NCBI GenBank assembly: GCA_007135605.1
Contig: SLIN01000123.1
Coordinates: 1 to 38,896, forward strand
Origin: Spirochaetales bacterium
Lineage (GTDB): Bacteria; Spirochaetota; Spirochaetia; DSM-27196; SKKC01
Length of the DNA: 38,896 bases
Reading direction: 5' to 3'
Shown here: piece by piece, positions 1 to 8,608 of the stretch
How positions within the stretch are numbered: position 1 is the stretch's first letter
How the letters are laid out: each line of letters begins with the position of its first letter
Notes under the pieces: model-generated
Seen by the model: only the letters and a program-made list of their open reading frames with translations
Database searches by the model: none
What the model was told of the DNA's origin: nothing
Program-made: the position numbers and the translations under genes

Positions 1-3
1 CAT
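1..3 (-). other. Start codon of the next flagellar gene (cut by window edge)
   Basis: The complement of bases 1-3 is ATG, overlapping the fliJ stop TGA (bases 5-3) as TGATG. This same overlap couples ftsZ to xerD elsewhere in the window, so a further gene probably begins here. In Borrelia the gene after fliJ in this operon is flbB, so an FlbB-like protein is the natural guess, but no coding sequence is visible. Confidence 0.4.
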
Positions 4-452
4 CACAACGCTCCTTCCGCCCGTTCGCGGGCGGCTCGAGAGCCGATGATGTCGTTCAGCTCCGCATCCGCCCGACGGCGCTCTCCGCGGTAATGCTCCA
101 CCTCCCGCACCTCTTTCAGCCGCTCCAGAACCTCGCGCGCACGGCGACGTTCGTTATACTCATCTCGCGCGTTCTCGAGATCGCGGTCCATTCGATTCAG
201 CTCGTCCCGGGTGCTCTTCAGCGCAAATTCGATCCGGTCGAGGTAACGGCTGCGCACCAATTCGAATGAAAGGTCGAGCGCCCCGTCAGGCTGTCGCCCG
301 ATCGGTCGCTCACGCTCACTTACGAGCTCGCGCCGGCGCCGCTCGGCGGCATTTCGGCGTGCGATGACCTCGGCCATTGCCATTTCAGCCTCGCGCTCGG
401 AGTGACGCCGCAACGAAAGGAGGTGGTCGAGCGAGTAGCGAAATCGCCTCAT
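3..452 (-). CDS. fliJ: Flagellar protein FliJ
   Basis: FliJ is the small coiled-coil stalk-like component of the flagellar type III export ATPase, binding the FliI hexamer and the export gate. The 149-residue product begins MRRFRYSLDHLLSLRR, the typical FliJ start, and continues as one long charged helix rich in Arg and Glu without Pro breaks, as expected of the family. FliJ is poorly conserved, so the name rests on length, coiled-coil nature and position immediately after fliI. Its ATG overlaps the fliI stop by four bases (ATGA), indicating translational coupling. Its stop overlaps a further ATG at the window edge. Confidence 0.85.
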   Translation of the reverse strand: MRRFRYSLDHLLSLRRHSEREAEMAMAEVIARRNAAERRRRELVSERERPIGRQPDGALDLSFELVRSRYLDRIEFALKSTRDELNRMDRDLENARDEYNERRRAREVLERLKEVREVEHYRGERRRADAELNDIIGSRAARERAEGAL

Positions 453-1891
453 TCGCGGCCCCCGTCGACTTCGGCGCCGCCGTACCTATCGGCTTCGCCG
501 TCCCCATCGGCGTCGACTTCGGCGCCGGCTTCGCCGTCCCCATCGCCGTCGACCTCGGCCTCACCGCCGTCCCACGGAATCCCTGCGAGCTCACACAATC
601 CCCGCCTCGTCTCGTCGAGGTCGGTCCGTTCGGCAATATCCTGGCGCAGGAAGTCGTAGATCGCATCGATCCGCGCGATCGCTTCGTCGAGCTCGGGATT
701 GCTTCCTTCCGAATACGCGCCGACGTTAATCACGTCCTCGTTCTCCTGATAGACGGCGATCCAGCGCCGGATCTTCACCACCGCCTCGTGTACCCGCGGA
801 TCGGTTACTCGATTCGCCAGGCGCGAGATCGAGCCGAGCACATCGACCGCCGGATAGTGCGCTCGCTGCGCGAGCCGCCGGCTGAGCACGAGATGTCCGT
901 CGAGTATTCCGCGCACCGTATCTGCGATCGGCTCATCCATATCGTCGCCTTCGACGAGAATGGCGTAGAAACCGGTCATCGTTCCGTGTTCGCTCGTGCC
1001 GCAGCGCTCGAGCAGTTTCGGCAACCCGCTGAACACACTCGGTGTGAAGCCGCGATTCGCCGGAAACTCGCCACGCGCGAGCGATATCTCGCGGACCGCC
1101 CGCGCGTAGCGAGTCACCGAATCGAAGAGGAGCATGACGTTCGCACCCTGGTTGCGGAAGTACTCACCGATCGTGGTCGCCACACTCGCTGCCCGGTAGC
1201 GCGACAATGGCGGGGTGTCGGAGGTGGAGACGACTACCACACTCCGTTTCAACCCTTCGGCACCAAGGTCATATTCGAGAAATTCGCGGACCTCACGACC
1301 ACGCTCGCCGATCAGCGCAATGATGTTGACATCCGCGCTCGTATTGCGTGCGATCATCCCGAGCATCGTGCTCTTCCCCAGGCCGCTTCCGGAGAAAATG
1401 CCCATCCGCTGACCTTCGCCGACCGGCACAAGCCCGTCGACAGCCCGAATGCCGGTTTCGATCTGCGTTTCGATGCGCCGGCGTCGCAGAACATCGGGAG
1501 GCTCGGCGTGAATCGGATAGAGCTCATCGCCGTGAATCTCATTCTTGCCGTCGATCGGACGTCCGAGCCCGTCGATGACCCGGCCGAGCAGTCGTTCGCT
1601 CACCGGAACCCGCAGCACATCACCGGTAGCGGTCACCGAACAGCCGACTTCCACCCCCTCGATATCCCGGTACGCCATGAGCTGAACCCGATTCCCGTTG
1701 AGACCTACCACCTCGGCCGGGACGAAATCGTCGTTCTTGCCGCGCTCGATGCGGCACAGCTCGCCGACAACCGCCTGCGGCCCCCGGCTCTCCAGCAGTC
1801 CTCCCTGCACTCGTTCGATCGTTCCCGAGTATTTGATCGTATCGATGCGATCGAGAACGCTCTCGTACTTGTCAAAGAGTGCAATTGCCAT
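449..1891 (-). CDS. fliI: Flagellum-specific ATPase FliI
   Basis: FliI is the ATPase of the flagellar type III export apparatus, homologous to the F1 beta subunit and working at the cytoplasmic face with FliH and FliJ. The P-loop GSGLGKST is at about residues 168-175, followed by the conserved IALIGERGREVREF stretch and the SVTRYARAVREISLARGE region. The N-terminal beta-barrel and C-terminal helical domains are complete. Oddly, residues 442-480 form an extra Asp/Gly/Glu-rich tail of repeated EVDxDGDGEA units beyond the usual end near LCELAGI. It is encoded by 36-bp imperfect tandem repeats at about 464-564. Start: ATG preceded by GGAGTGAGG. The gene lies seven bases after the fliH stop and overlaps fliJ. 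Confidence 0.97.
   Translation of the reverse strand: MAIALFDKYESVLDRIDTIKYSGTIERVQGGLLESRGPQAVVGELCRIERGKNDDFVPAEVVGLNGNRVQLMAYRDIEGVEVGCSVTATGDVLRVPVSERLLGRVIDGLGRPIDGKNEIHGDELYPIHAEPPDVLRRRRIETQIETGIRAVDGLVPVGEGQRMGIFSGSGLGKSTMLGMIARNTSADVNIIALIGERGREVREFLEYDLGAEGLKRSVVVVSTSDTPPLSRYRAASVATTIGEYFRNQGANVMLLFDSVTRYARAVREISLARGEFPANRGFTPSVFSGLPKLLERCGTSEHGTMTGFYAILVEGDDMDEPIADTVRGILDGHLVLSRRLAQRAHYPAVDVLGSISRLANRVTDPRVHEAVVKIRRWIAVYQENEDVINVGAYSEGSNPELDEAIARIDAIYDFLRQDIAERTDLDETRRGLCELAGIPWDGGEAEVDGDGDGEAGAEVDADGDGEADRYGGAEVDGGRE
493..564 (-). repeat. 36-bp tandem repeat encoding the acidic FliI tail
   Basis: Two 36-bp units (493-528 and 529-564) match at about 29 of their first 31 positions. 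A partial third copy begins near 464. The unit is a multiple of three, so each copy adds a 12-residue EVDxDGDGEAxx block to the FliI C-terminus and copy number can change without a frameshift. Confidence 0.75.
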
Positions 1892-1897
1892 AGCGCC

Positions 1898-2860
1898 TCA
1901 CTCCGTGAGCTCGAACGGGTCTTCCGTCTCGCCTCTGCTCGCCGGATTCTTCCGTCGACTCGAAATCGGTACGAGCTCGAGTATGCGATCCTCGATCTCG
2001 CGCAGTTGCGCGGAGATTCGTGCATCGATCTGTCCGAAATCGGTTTCTATGATGCAGCCTCCCGGATCGACGGTCGAGTCCTCCATAACGGTCACGTTAT
2101 TCACCCGCTCGATACGCTTCACGAACTCGCTCGCGTGGTCGCTGACGAGCTTCAGATCGTCGATATTGACACGAATATTCACGTCGGCCTTGCTCTTCAG
2201 CTTGCGCAGCGCCTGTACGACGTTATTCACCACGATATTCTTCTGGTTCTCGCTGATAACCTTGACCACTTTCCGAGCGATCTCGAGCACGAGCCGTACG
2301 AGTTGTCCCTCGGTCTCCTCGATAATCTCTTCGCGGCGCTCGATCGTTTTGTTGATGATGATGTGAAGCCGCTCGGTCAACCGTTCCAGCTCGGCCTCGC
2401 CCTGGTCGAAGCCCTCCTGTCGACCGCGGTTGTAGCCCTGGTCGCGTGCTTCCTGCTCGATCCCGGACGCCTCGCGGCGCGCTTCGGCCACGATCCGTTC
2501 GGCCTCCTCCCGTGCTTCTTCGGTGATGCGCGTCGCCTCGTTCTCGGCGGTCGACTTCAGAGACTGCGCCTGTTCGCTCTTCTTGCGGACTTCTTCGAAG
2601 GCGAGGTTTTCGGCTTCTTTCACAATGCGATCGGCCTCCGCCCTCGCATCGCTTATCATCCTGGCCTTCTCTTCCTCCCACCGCTGACGGAACTCTTCGG
2701 CTTCACGCCGCAGGTCATCGGCGGTCGGCCCGTGATACTCCTCGGCCGGCTGCGCCTCCTCGGGCAGAGCCACCGCCGGCATCTCGCGCTCGGGACCGGT
2801 GACGAATACTTTGCTGCCGAGATACTGCACTTCGTTCGCGCGAAACACGTTTTTCGCCAT
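1898..2860 (-). CDS. fliH: Flagellar export regulator FliH
   Basis: FliH regulates FliI ATPase activity and tethers it to the C-ring, acting like a peripheral stalk. The 320-residue protein begins MAKNVFRANEV, as in spirochaetal FliH. A long Glu/Arg/Ala-rich coiled coil covers about residues 55-150, with Gly-spaced positions near the YNRGRQEGFDQGEAE stretch. The C-terminal domain from about residue 170 carries the VxNVVQALRKLKSKADVxIRVNxDD pattern typical of FliH/YscL. It lies between fliG and fliI. The 62-base gap before it, towards fliG, holds a strong GC-rich hairpin. The Shine-Dalgarno is only a weak G run, so the start rests mainly on family resemblance. Confidence 0.93.
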   Translation of the reverse strand: MAKNVFRANEVQYLGSKVFVTGPEREMPAVALPEEAQPAEEYHGPTADDLRREAEEFRQRWEEEKARMISDARAEADRIVKEAENLAFEEVRKKSEQAQSLKSTAENEATRITEEAREEAERIVAEARREASGIEQEARDQGYNRGRQEGFDQGEAELERLTERLHIIINKTIERREEIIEETEGQLVRLVLEIARKVVKVISENQKNIVVNNVVQALRKLKSKADVNIRVNIDDLKLVSDHASEFVKRIERVNNVTVMEDSTVDPGGCIIETDFGQIDARISAQLREIEDRILELVPISSRRKNPASRGETEDPFELTE

Positions 2861-2886
2861 GAGCGGCTACCCCCGAAGCGGCGGCA

Positions 2887-2911
2887 GCGCACACGCCTGC
2901 TGCGTGCGCGC
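2887..2911 (-). other. Strong hairpin between fliG and fliH
   Basis: Arms at 2887-2896 and 2902-2911 pair over 10 bp with one G-U in the minus-strand transcript, closing a five-base loop. No T tract follows, so this is not a standard intrinsic terminator. It sits in a 62-base gap 27 bases before the fliH start and could affect processing, stability or fliH translation. Confidence 0.6.
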
Positions 2912-2922
2912 CCCCGACCGGT

Positions 2923-3984
2923 CTATACCACCAGCTCGTCTTCTCCGGCGCGGGCGACGACGATATCACCCTGCTCTTCGAGCTTCCGGATAATGGAAAC
3001 GATCTTCTGCTGGCTCTCCTCCACGTCCTTCATGCGAATCGGGCCCATGTACTCCATGTCTTCCTTGAGCAGCGTGCTCGCCCGTTTGGACATGTTCCGG
3101 AATATCTTGTCCTGAACCTCCGTATCGACACTCTTGAGCGCCTTTGCGAGCTCGCTGGTGTCGACTTCGCGCATAACTTTCTGAATCGCGCGATCGTCGA
3201 GCATGACGATATCCTCGAAGACGAACATGCGTTTCTTGATCTCTTCGGCGAGCTCCGGATCCTCTTCCTCGAGTTGCTCGATGATCCCTTTCTCCGTCGA
3301 CCGGTCGACGAGGTTCAGAATCTCCACGATGCTCTCGACACCGCCGGCGGCCGTGTAGTCTTCGCTCGAGAGGGTCGAAAGCTTCTTTTCGAGCACGCGC
3401 TCGACCTCGCGCAGGACCTCGGGACTCGTGCGGTCCATCGTCGCGATGCGCTTGGCGACATCGCTCTGTGTCTCATGCGGCAGGCTGCCGAGAATAATGC
3501 TCGCCTTCTGCGGCTCGAGATACGCCAGAATAAGCGCGATCGTCTGCGGATGCTCCTGCTGAATGAAGTTCAGAAGATGCGTCGGGTCGGTGCGCCGGAT
3601 GAAGTCGAACGGGCGCACCTGCAGGCTGGAAGTGAGTCTGTTGATGATGTCTACAGCCTTCTGGCTGCCGAGGCTCTTCTCGAGCAACTCGCGGGCGTAA
3701 TCGATGCCGCCGGAGCTGATGAAGTCCTGCGCCATCATCAACTCCTGGAACTCTTCGAGTACCTTGTCCCGCATCTCTCCGTCGACGCTCTCGAGGCGGG
3801 CGATCTCGAAGGTCAACGTCTCGATCTCGTCCTCACGCAAATGCTTGAAGATCTCGGAGGAGATTTCGCTTCCGACGGTCACGAGAAAGACCGCCGCTTT
3901 CTGCCGTCCGGTCAGATCCTTGCTCCCGCGCTGCCCGCCCGAGGACTTGCGTCCGGTGCTCTGTGCGGCCTGCTGCTTCGCCAT
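2923..3984 (-). CDS. fliG: Flagellar motor switch protein FliG
   Basis: FliG is the C-ring rotor protein that contacts the stator MotA and carries torque. The 353-residue length is normal. The N-terminal FliF-binding domain (TGRQKAAVFLVTVG, from about residue 25), the middle-domain EHPQ motif at residues 144-147 and the C-terminal domain with the charged torque helix around DDRAIQKVMREVD are all present. The very C-terminus continues past the torque domain into an Asp/Glu-rich stretch. Spirochaetes usually carry two fliG genes; by position this is the copy in the flgB-type operon (often called fliG2). The start follows a clear GGAGGAG two bases after the fliF stop. Confidence 0.97.
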   Translation of the reverse strand: MAKQQAAQSTGRKSSGGQRGSKDLTGRQKAAVFLVTVGSEISSEIFKHLREDEIETLTFEIARLESVDGEMRDKVLEEFQELMMAQDFISSGGIDYARELLEKSLGSQKAVDIINRLTSSLQVRPFDFIRRTDPTHLLNFIQQEHPQTIALILAYLEPQKASIILGSLPHETQSDVAKRIATMDRTSPEVLREVERVLEKKLSTLSSEDYTAAGGVESIVEILNLVDRSTEKGIIEQLEEEDPELAEEIKKRMFVFEDIVMLDDRAIQKVMREVDTSELAKALKSVDTEVQDKIFRNMSKRASTLLKEDMEYMGPIRMKDVEESQQKIVSIIRKLEEQGDIVVARAGEDELVV

Positions 3985-3985
3985 C

Positions 3986-5692
3986 CTACTCCTCCATCAA
4001 CCACGTGCGAATGAGCTGCGCGACATCCTCCGGATGCTCGCGTGCCATGTTTATGGCGTTCTCCTGCATCTCCATTCTCGCACGCTCTTCGACACTCATC
4101 TCGACGTCGGCGCCCTCTTCCTCGGCACTTCGCAGCGCCGCCTCGCGCATTGCCTGGTGCTGACGCGCAAGCTCCTCTTCGCGCTGGCGACGACGCCGCT
4201 CAACCTCGCGCTGGATAACGCGAATCACGATAAAGAGCGCGAGAAGCCCGGCAATACCGGCAAGGCTGTAGAGCACGATGCGCTGGATGTTCCGTTGTCT
4301 TCGGAACACATCGTCCTCTTCCTGGTGCTCGGCGGCACGATTGAACTGGATGTGCTGCACCTGCACCGAATCGCCGCGATCCCGATCGAAGCCGACGGCG
4401 GCCTCGATGAGGCTACGGGCCCGATCGAGCTCGTCGTCATCTACCGGATTATACTCCCGGACGATACTTCCGTCCGGAGCGATCTCTACATTCCCATCCT
4501 CATCGTACTGCCACTCCCAGCGTCCGTCGATAGCCACACCGACCGAAATTCGTTGCACGCTCGGAGCGCCGGTCTCACTGGTTACGCTGCGATTCAGCTC
4601 GTAATTGCGCTGCGTTTCGGCACGGTCATAGCGGCCGACAACACCGGCTCGATCGAGATACTCCGGCGGCGTCTGGCCTTCGACACCGGGTGGTCCTTCC
4701 GGGTTGAATCCGGTGCCCTCGAACTCTTCACTGAAATCGCGCTCACTGCGGGGGATGTTCAGCACGAATTCGCTGTCGTCGAACGGCGTTCGCGGGTTAT
4801 TCGGTCGGATCTCGATCGGCGAGAACTCTTCGGTCTCCCGGGTGAACTTACCGTGGTCGAGGTCGATGTCGATGTTCGCGACACGAACTCGGTCGGCACC
4901 CCAGATCCCCTGCAGGGCGTTTCGGATCGATCCGATATAACGCTCTTCGAGCTCACGCTTCACCGCGAGCTCCCGCCGTCGAACCTCGACCTCGTCGAAC
5001 TCGCTGAGTCGGTCGAAATCGTTGAGCACCACGCCCGACGGATCGTTTATCGTGATGTTCTCGCGCTCCAGCCCTTCGACCGCGAACATCACCAGCCGTT
5101 CGATACCTTCGATCTTTCGGCGATCGTCCCGGATGTCACTGCCCGGACGTGGCTGGATGATGATACTCGCGGTGACATCGCGCTGATCTTCGGCGAACAG
5201 TGCGTCGTCGGGCAGCACCAGGTTCACGCTCGCGGAATCGACTTCGTCGAGCGCCACGATGTGCTGCTCTACCGAGCGCGTGATCGCCCGCTGCAGATTC
5301 ACATTTCGCTCGAAATCGGTCTGCGTCCAACGCTCGACGTCGAAAATGTCCCACGGATCGGTTTGCGGCGGGATCAGGCTCTCACGCGTAAGAAGGCTTC
5401 GCATCCGGCGGGCGGTCTGCTCATCGTCGACCAGTATCCGGTTGTCGCCGGTCACCGTGTAGCCCACGTTCTCCCGGTCGAGGCGATAGGTGATGTCGTC
5501 GAGATATTCTTCGTCGACGATCGGCCTGCCGAGCAGCTCGACCTGAGTCGGTGCGGCGCTGAAGGCAATAATGGCGAGAACGCCGGCAACCGCTGCGACA
5601 CCGACACCGATGAAGACCGTCTTCTGCGTAGTACTCCAGCGGGTCCACAGCTCACCAAGCTGTTCGCGAATCTTTCTGAACCACTCGTTCAT
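3986..5692 (-). CDS. fliF: Flagellar MS-ring protein FliF
   Basis: FliF forms the membrane MS ring on which the motor is built. The product has an N-terminal transmembrane helix (about residues 22-42), the ring-building region with ELLGRPIVDEEYLDDITYRLD, a long periplasmic part, a second transmembrane helix (about 450-472) and a C-terminal cytoplasmic Arg/Glu-rich segment ending in the FliG-binding tail (EHPEDVAQLIRTWLMEE). The frame is open to 5704, but a GGGAGGGG ribosome binding site lies just before the ATG at 5692 (MNEWFRKI) and none precedes the ATG at 5704, so 5692 is preferred (568 residues). FliG follows after one base. Confidence 0.96.
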   Translation of the reverse strand: MNEWFRKIREQLGELWTRWSTTQKTVFIGVGVAAVAGVLAIIAFSAAPTQVELLGRPIVDEEYLDDITYRLDRENVGYTVTGDNRILVDDEQTARRMRSLLTRESLIPPQTDPWDIFDVERWTQTDFERNVNLQRAITRSVEQHIVALDEVDSASVNLVLPDDALFAEDQRDVTASIIIQPRPGSDIRDDRRKIEGIERLVMFAVEGLERENITINDPSGVVLNDFDRLSEFDEVEVRRRELAVKRELEERYIGSIRNALQGIWGADRVRVANIDIDLDHGKFTRETEEFSPIEIRPNNPRTPFDDSEFVLNIPRSERDFSEEFEGTGFNPEGPPGVEGQTPPEYLDRAGVVGRYDRAETQRNYELNRSVTSETGAPSVQRISVGVAIDGRWEWQYDEDGNVEIAPDGSIVREYNPVDDDELDRARSLIEAAVGFDRDRGDSVQVQHIQFNRAAEHQEEDDVFRRQRNIQRIVLYSLAGIAGLLALFIVIRVIQREVERRRRQREEELARQHQAMREAALRSAEEEGADVEMSVEERARMEMQENAINMAREHPEDVAQLIRTWLMEE

Positions 5693-5825
5693 GTCCCCTC
5701 CCATAGGGCCCGGCGACGAGACGTCGGGAAACGTATGGGCCGAACGGTTGCCCTGTCGATTCCCGCGTGACGCTCGCCCGAGCGTGCCGGCTTCCAGCGA
5801 TTATTGCACCGGCTGCGTCGGCAGC

Positions 5826-5846
5826 GCGCCGGAATCCGGCCGGCGC
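5826..5846 (-). other. Hairpin between fliE and fliF
   Basis: Perfect 7-bp arms at 5826-5832 and 5840-5846 enclose a seven-base loop, and outer bases (GTCG/CGAC at about 5816-5850) extend the structure. It lies in the 178-base gap between the fliE stop and the fliF ATG, the largest gap in this gene run. No T tract follows on the transcribed strand, so an intrinsic terminator is unlikely. Nothing else was recognised in the gap. Confidence 0.5.
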
Positions 5847-5870
5847 CGACGCATTCTCCTGTTGTCGAAC

Positions 5871-6212
5871 CTACCGCAAGTTGGTTATCTCCTGGTAGGC
5901 CTGCACCACACGATCGACAACGTTCCGGGTCAGATTCAGCGCAAGACTTGCCTGACTCGCGGCGATCGTAACATCGTGCGGATTAACGCTATCCGGATCG
6001 ACGATCGCCTGAACACTCAGGTGCTCGTGCGTCCGTTCGAGGCTGCTCACCTCGTTCAGGCCGTCGATGAGCATCGAACCGAAGTCGGTGCGAGGCGTAT
6101 CGGCGACCGGCGGATCACCCGGAGCCCCCATGTGGTCCGGGTTCGTTCGCGCGAGCGCGAACAGGTCACCACTGACATCCGCGGGTCCCAGTGCCCAGTT
6201 CGAATTGATCAT
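5871..6212 (-). CDS. fliE: Flagellar hook-basal body protein FliE
   Basis: FliE joins the MS ring to the proximal rod and is among the first proteins exported. The 113-residue size fits. The C-terminal half carries the family pattern: DFGSMLIDGLNEVSSLE, then VTIAASQASLALNLT and RNVVDRVVQAYQEITNL at the end. The N-terminal 40 residues are variable, as usual. The start (MINSNW) lies behind a purine-rich GGGAGGGGAGTGAG stretch. It sits between flgC and fliF, the standard order. The name is secure from sequence and context. Confidence 0.94.
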   Translation of the reverse strand: MINSNWALGPADVSGDLFALARTNPDHMGAPGDPPVADTPRTDFGSMLIDGLNEVSSLERTHEHLSVQAIVDPDSVNPHDVTIAASQASLALNLTRNVVDRVVQAYQEITNLR

Positions 6213-6276
6213 CTCTCACTCCCCTCCCTTCGGAACTGAATACTCAATTCTGCCATCATGTCCGACAAACTCCTGA

Positions 6277-6744
6277 CTAAGCTCGTCCGATCTCCATCGC
6301 GGTCTGGAACATGGTGCGCGCACCCTCGACAACCCTCGTGTTCGCCTCGTAGCTTCGGGCGGCCGATATAAGGTCCACCATCTCGTCGACGATGTTCACA
6401 TTCGGCATCTCGACGTAGCCGGCGCGCGGTCCGTCCTGAATCGCGTCCGGATGCGTCGGATCGTAGACCAGTCTCGGCTCGGCATCCATATCCTTCTCGA
6501 TATCGACTATACGCACACCATTTCCGGGCGGCGTTTCGAGCGCCTTCGGCAGAAAGGCACTCCGCCACACCGGCTGCTGCTCCTCACCGCGCGGCCGGAA
6601 CACCGTACGGCTGCGGCGAAACGGCCCACCCTCGGTGGTTCGTGTCGTATTCGCATTCGCGATATTGTCGGCAATCACATCCTGGCGAGTTCGCTGGGCG
6701 GTGAGGCCGGTGGCTGCGATGTTAATGCTCGAAAAAAGACCCAT
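6277..6744 (-). CDS. flgC: Flagellar proximal rod protein FlgC
   Basis: FlgC is a proximal rod component of the periplasmic flagellum. The N-terminus (MGLFSSINIAATGLTAQR, then DVIADNIANANTTRT) is the flagellar rod/hook heptad motif. The C-terminus (PNVNIVDEMVDLISAARSYE, then ANTRVV) is the matching FlgC signature. At 155 residues it is close to the family norm of 130-150. GGAG lies ten bases before the ATG, and the gap to the flgB stop is 13 bases. No signal peptide is present, consistent with type III export. Confidence 0.97.
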   Translation of the reverse strand: MGLFSSINIAATGLTAQRTRQDVIADNIANANTTRTTEGGPFRRSRTVFRPRGEEQQPVWRSAFLPKALETPPGNGVRIVDIEKDMDAEPRLVYDPTHPDAIQDGPRAGYVEMPNVNIVDEMVDLISAARSYEANTRVVEGARTMFQTAMEIGRA

Positions 6745-6757
6745 GCGCGATCAACTC

Positions 6758-7177
6758 CTACGCCAGGACGATATTCATGCGATTGAACTGCTCGCTCACG
6801 CTCTGCGACATGAGCTGATAGCTCAACATATTGTTCAGCATATTCATGCTTTCCACTTCGATATCGACGTTGTTTCCGTTGTTTTTCGCGGTCGTCTCCC
6901 AATCGACTACGCGTCTCGGCTCGACCGAACGGTAATCGGTGGGACGTTCGAACGGGATATGCCGCTCGTGCGTGAGCGACTCCACGAACGCTCTCGGCCG
7001 CCGCTCGCTTTCAAGCGCGCGGGCGAGACCGCTCTCGAAGTTGACGTAGCTTCGTTTGAAGCCCGGCGTATCGGCGTTCGCGATATTGTTCGCTCCGACA
7101 TTCTGCCGGATCATGCTGACGTTCATCGATCGCTGGAGTATGTCGAGGTTTCTGCCCCAGCTACTGTTTGCAAACAT
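6758..7177 (-). CDS. flgB: Flagellar proximal rod protein FlgB
   Basis: FlgB is the proximal rod protein that forms the first rod layer. The sequence shows MNVSMIRQNVGANNIANAD near residue 20 and VDIEVESMNMLNNMLSYQL near the C-terminus, both diagnostic. The frame is open back to a GTG at 7195, but that codon overlaps the GGAGGA ribosome binding site. The ATG at 7177 (MFANSSWGRN) is therefore the better start, giving 139 residues. It is the first flagellar gene of the run and lies 39 bases after the hslU stop. Confidence 0.95.
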   Translation of the reverse strand: MFANSSWGRNLDILQRSMNVSMIRQNVGANNIANADTPGFKRSYVNFESGLARALESERRPRAFVESLTHERHIPFERPTDYRSVEPRRVVDWETTAKNNGNNVDIEVESMNMLNNMLSYQLMSQSVSEQFNRMNIVLA

Positions 7178-7216
7178 CGTTACGTCTTCCTCCACGTCCC
7201 TACTGCCTATAATCGG

Positions 7217-8605
7217 CTAAAGGATATAGCGGCTTAAATCATGGTCCTCGACCACCGAGGCGAGTCGCTCGCGTACATAGTCGGAGGTAATCTCCACTTT
7301 CGTGCCTTTCTTCTCCGGTGCATCGAAGCTGATATCCTCCAGCAACAGCTCCATGATCGTGTGCAGGCGTCGTGCGCCGATATTCTCGGTCCTGCTGTTA
7401 ACATCTTCCGCGATTCGACTGAGCTCTTCGATCGCTTCATCGTTGAACTCGAGGTCGACGCCCTCGGTCTTCAACAGCTCCACGTACTGCAGAATCAGGG
7501 CGTTCTGCGGTTGCGTCAGGATTCGGACGAAATCCTTGGCGCCGAGCGCCTCGAGCTCTACGCGGAGCGGGAAGCGCCCCTGAAGCTCCGGAATCAGGTC
7601 GCTCGGTTTGGACGTGTGGAACGCACCGGCGGCGATAAAGAGAATATGACTCGTGTCGATCATGCCGTGCTTGGTATTGACCTGGCTCCCTTCGACAATC
7701 GGCAGTATGTCGCGCTGCACCCCTTCGCGACTCACATCGACACCGCTTTTACTCTCCTTGGAAGCGACCTTGTCTATTTCGTCAATAAATATAATTCCGA
7801 GGTTCTCCACCCGCTGACGCGCGATATCGCTCACACGATCGTGGTCGACGAGCTTATCCATCTCCTCCTGAAGGATGATCTCGCGGGCGTTCTTTACGGT
7901 TGTTCGCTTTTTCTTCTTCTTACCGCCGAAGAGGTTACCGAGATTGCCGAGGTTCAGGTCCATCTCCTCGAAATTGGACCCCTGAAATATCTCGATCGCC
8001 GGGAAGTTGCTCGATGTCGTCTGGACTTCGACCTCTTTCTCCTCGAGATCGCCCTTTCGCAGCCGCTCGCGGAACTTCTCCCGCGTCGCACTCTGTTGCC
8101 CGCTCTCCGGCTCGGACACGTCTCGAGGTTCGGCCTTGAAACCGGCCTGTTCGGATCCGGGTGACGTCTGCGACTTCTTCACACCGGGGAGCAGGAGGTC
8201 GAGCAGCTGTTCTTCGGTTCGCTGCTCGGCACTCTCCTTGACATCTTCCTGAAGCTCGCTCTTCACCATATTTACCGCATAGCTCATAAGATCACGAACC
8301 ATGCTCTCCACATCGCGTCCGACGTACCCGACCTCCGTGTACTTCGTCGCCTCGACCTTTATGAACGGGGCGCCGGTCAATTTCGATAGCCGGCGAGCGA
8401 TCTCGGTCTTTCCGACCCCCGTCGGGCCGATCATGATAATGTTCTTCGGTGCGATCTCGTCCTGCAGCTGTTCCGGCAACTTGCGACGTCGCATCCTGTT
8501 GCGCAATGCGATGGCTACCGCCTTCTTCGCACGCTCCTGGCCGATGATGTAACGATCGAGCTCACCGACGATCTCCTTCGGTGTCATATCCTTCATTTCG
8601 CGCAT
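7217..8605 (-). CDS. hslU: ATP-dependent protease ATPase subunit HslU (ClpY)
   Basis: HslU is the hexameric AAA+ unfoldase that feeds substrates into the HslV peptidase. Present in order are the N-terminal [18 protein letters not shown] motif, Walker A GPTGVGKT at about residues 60-67, a charged intermediate (I) domain at roughly 110-240, Walker [12 protein letters not shown], the sensor region [12 protein letters not shown] and the C-terminal tail ending in SRYIL, which docks into HslV. At 462 residues it is full length. The ATG lies three bases after the hslV stop, and its GGAG is inside the end of hslV. Having hslVU directly before flgB is also seen in Borrelia. Confidence 0.98.
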   Translation of the reverse strand: MREMKDMTPKEIVGELDRYIIGQERAKKAVAIALRNRMRRRKLPEQLQDEIAPKNIIMIGPTGVGKTEIARRLSKLTGAPFIKVEATKYTEVGYVGRDVESMVRDLMSYAVNMVKSELQEDVKESAEQRTEEQLLDLLLPGVKKSQTSPGSEQAGFKAEPRDVSEPESGQQSATREKFRERLRKGDLEEKEVEVQTTSSNFPAIEIFQGSNFEEMDLNLGNLGNLFGGKKKKKRTTVKNAREIILQEEMDKLVDHDRVSDIARQRVENLGIIFIDEIDKVASKESKSGVDVSREGVQRDILPIVEGSQVNTKHGMIDTSHILFIAAGAFHTSKPSDLIPELQGRFPLRVELEALGAKDFVRILTQPQNALILQYVELLKTEGVDLEFNDEAIEELSRIAEDVNSRTENIGARRLHTIMELLLEDISFDAPEKKGTKVEITSDYVRERLASVVEDHDLSRYIL

Positions 8606-8608
8606 GGT

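Noticed and set aside
377-3115. A 912-codon open frame on the plus strand opposite fliJ, fliI and fliH
   Set aside because: It is the mirror of strongly biased, GC-rich codons in genuine flagellar genes; the translation is Arg/His/Asp-rich with no domain pattern.
3704-5770. A 688-codon plus-strand frame opposite fliF
   Set aside because: Antisense shadow of a certain gene; no motif, and composition typical of reverse-frame translation.
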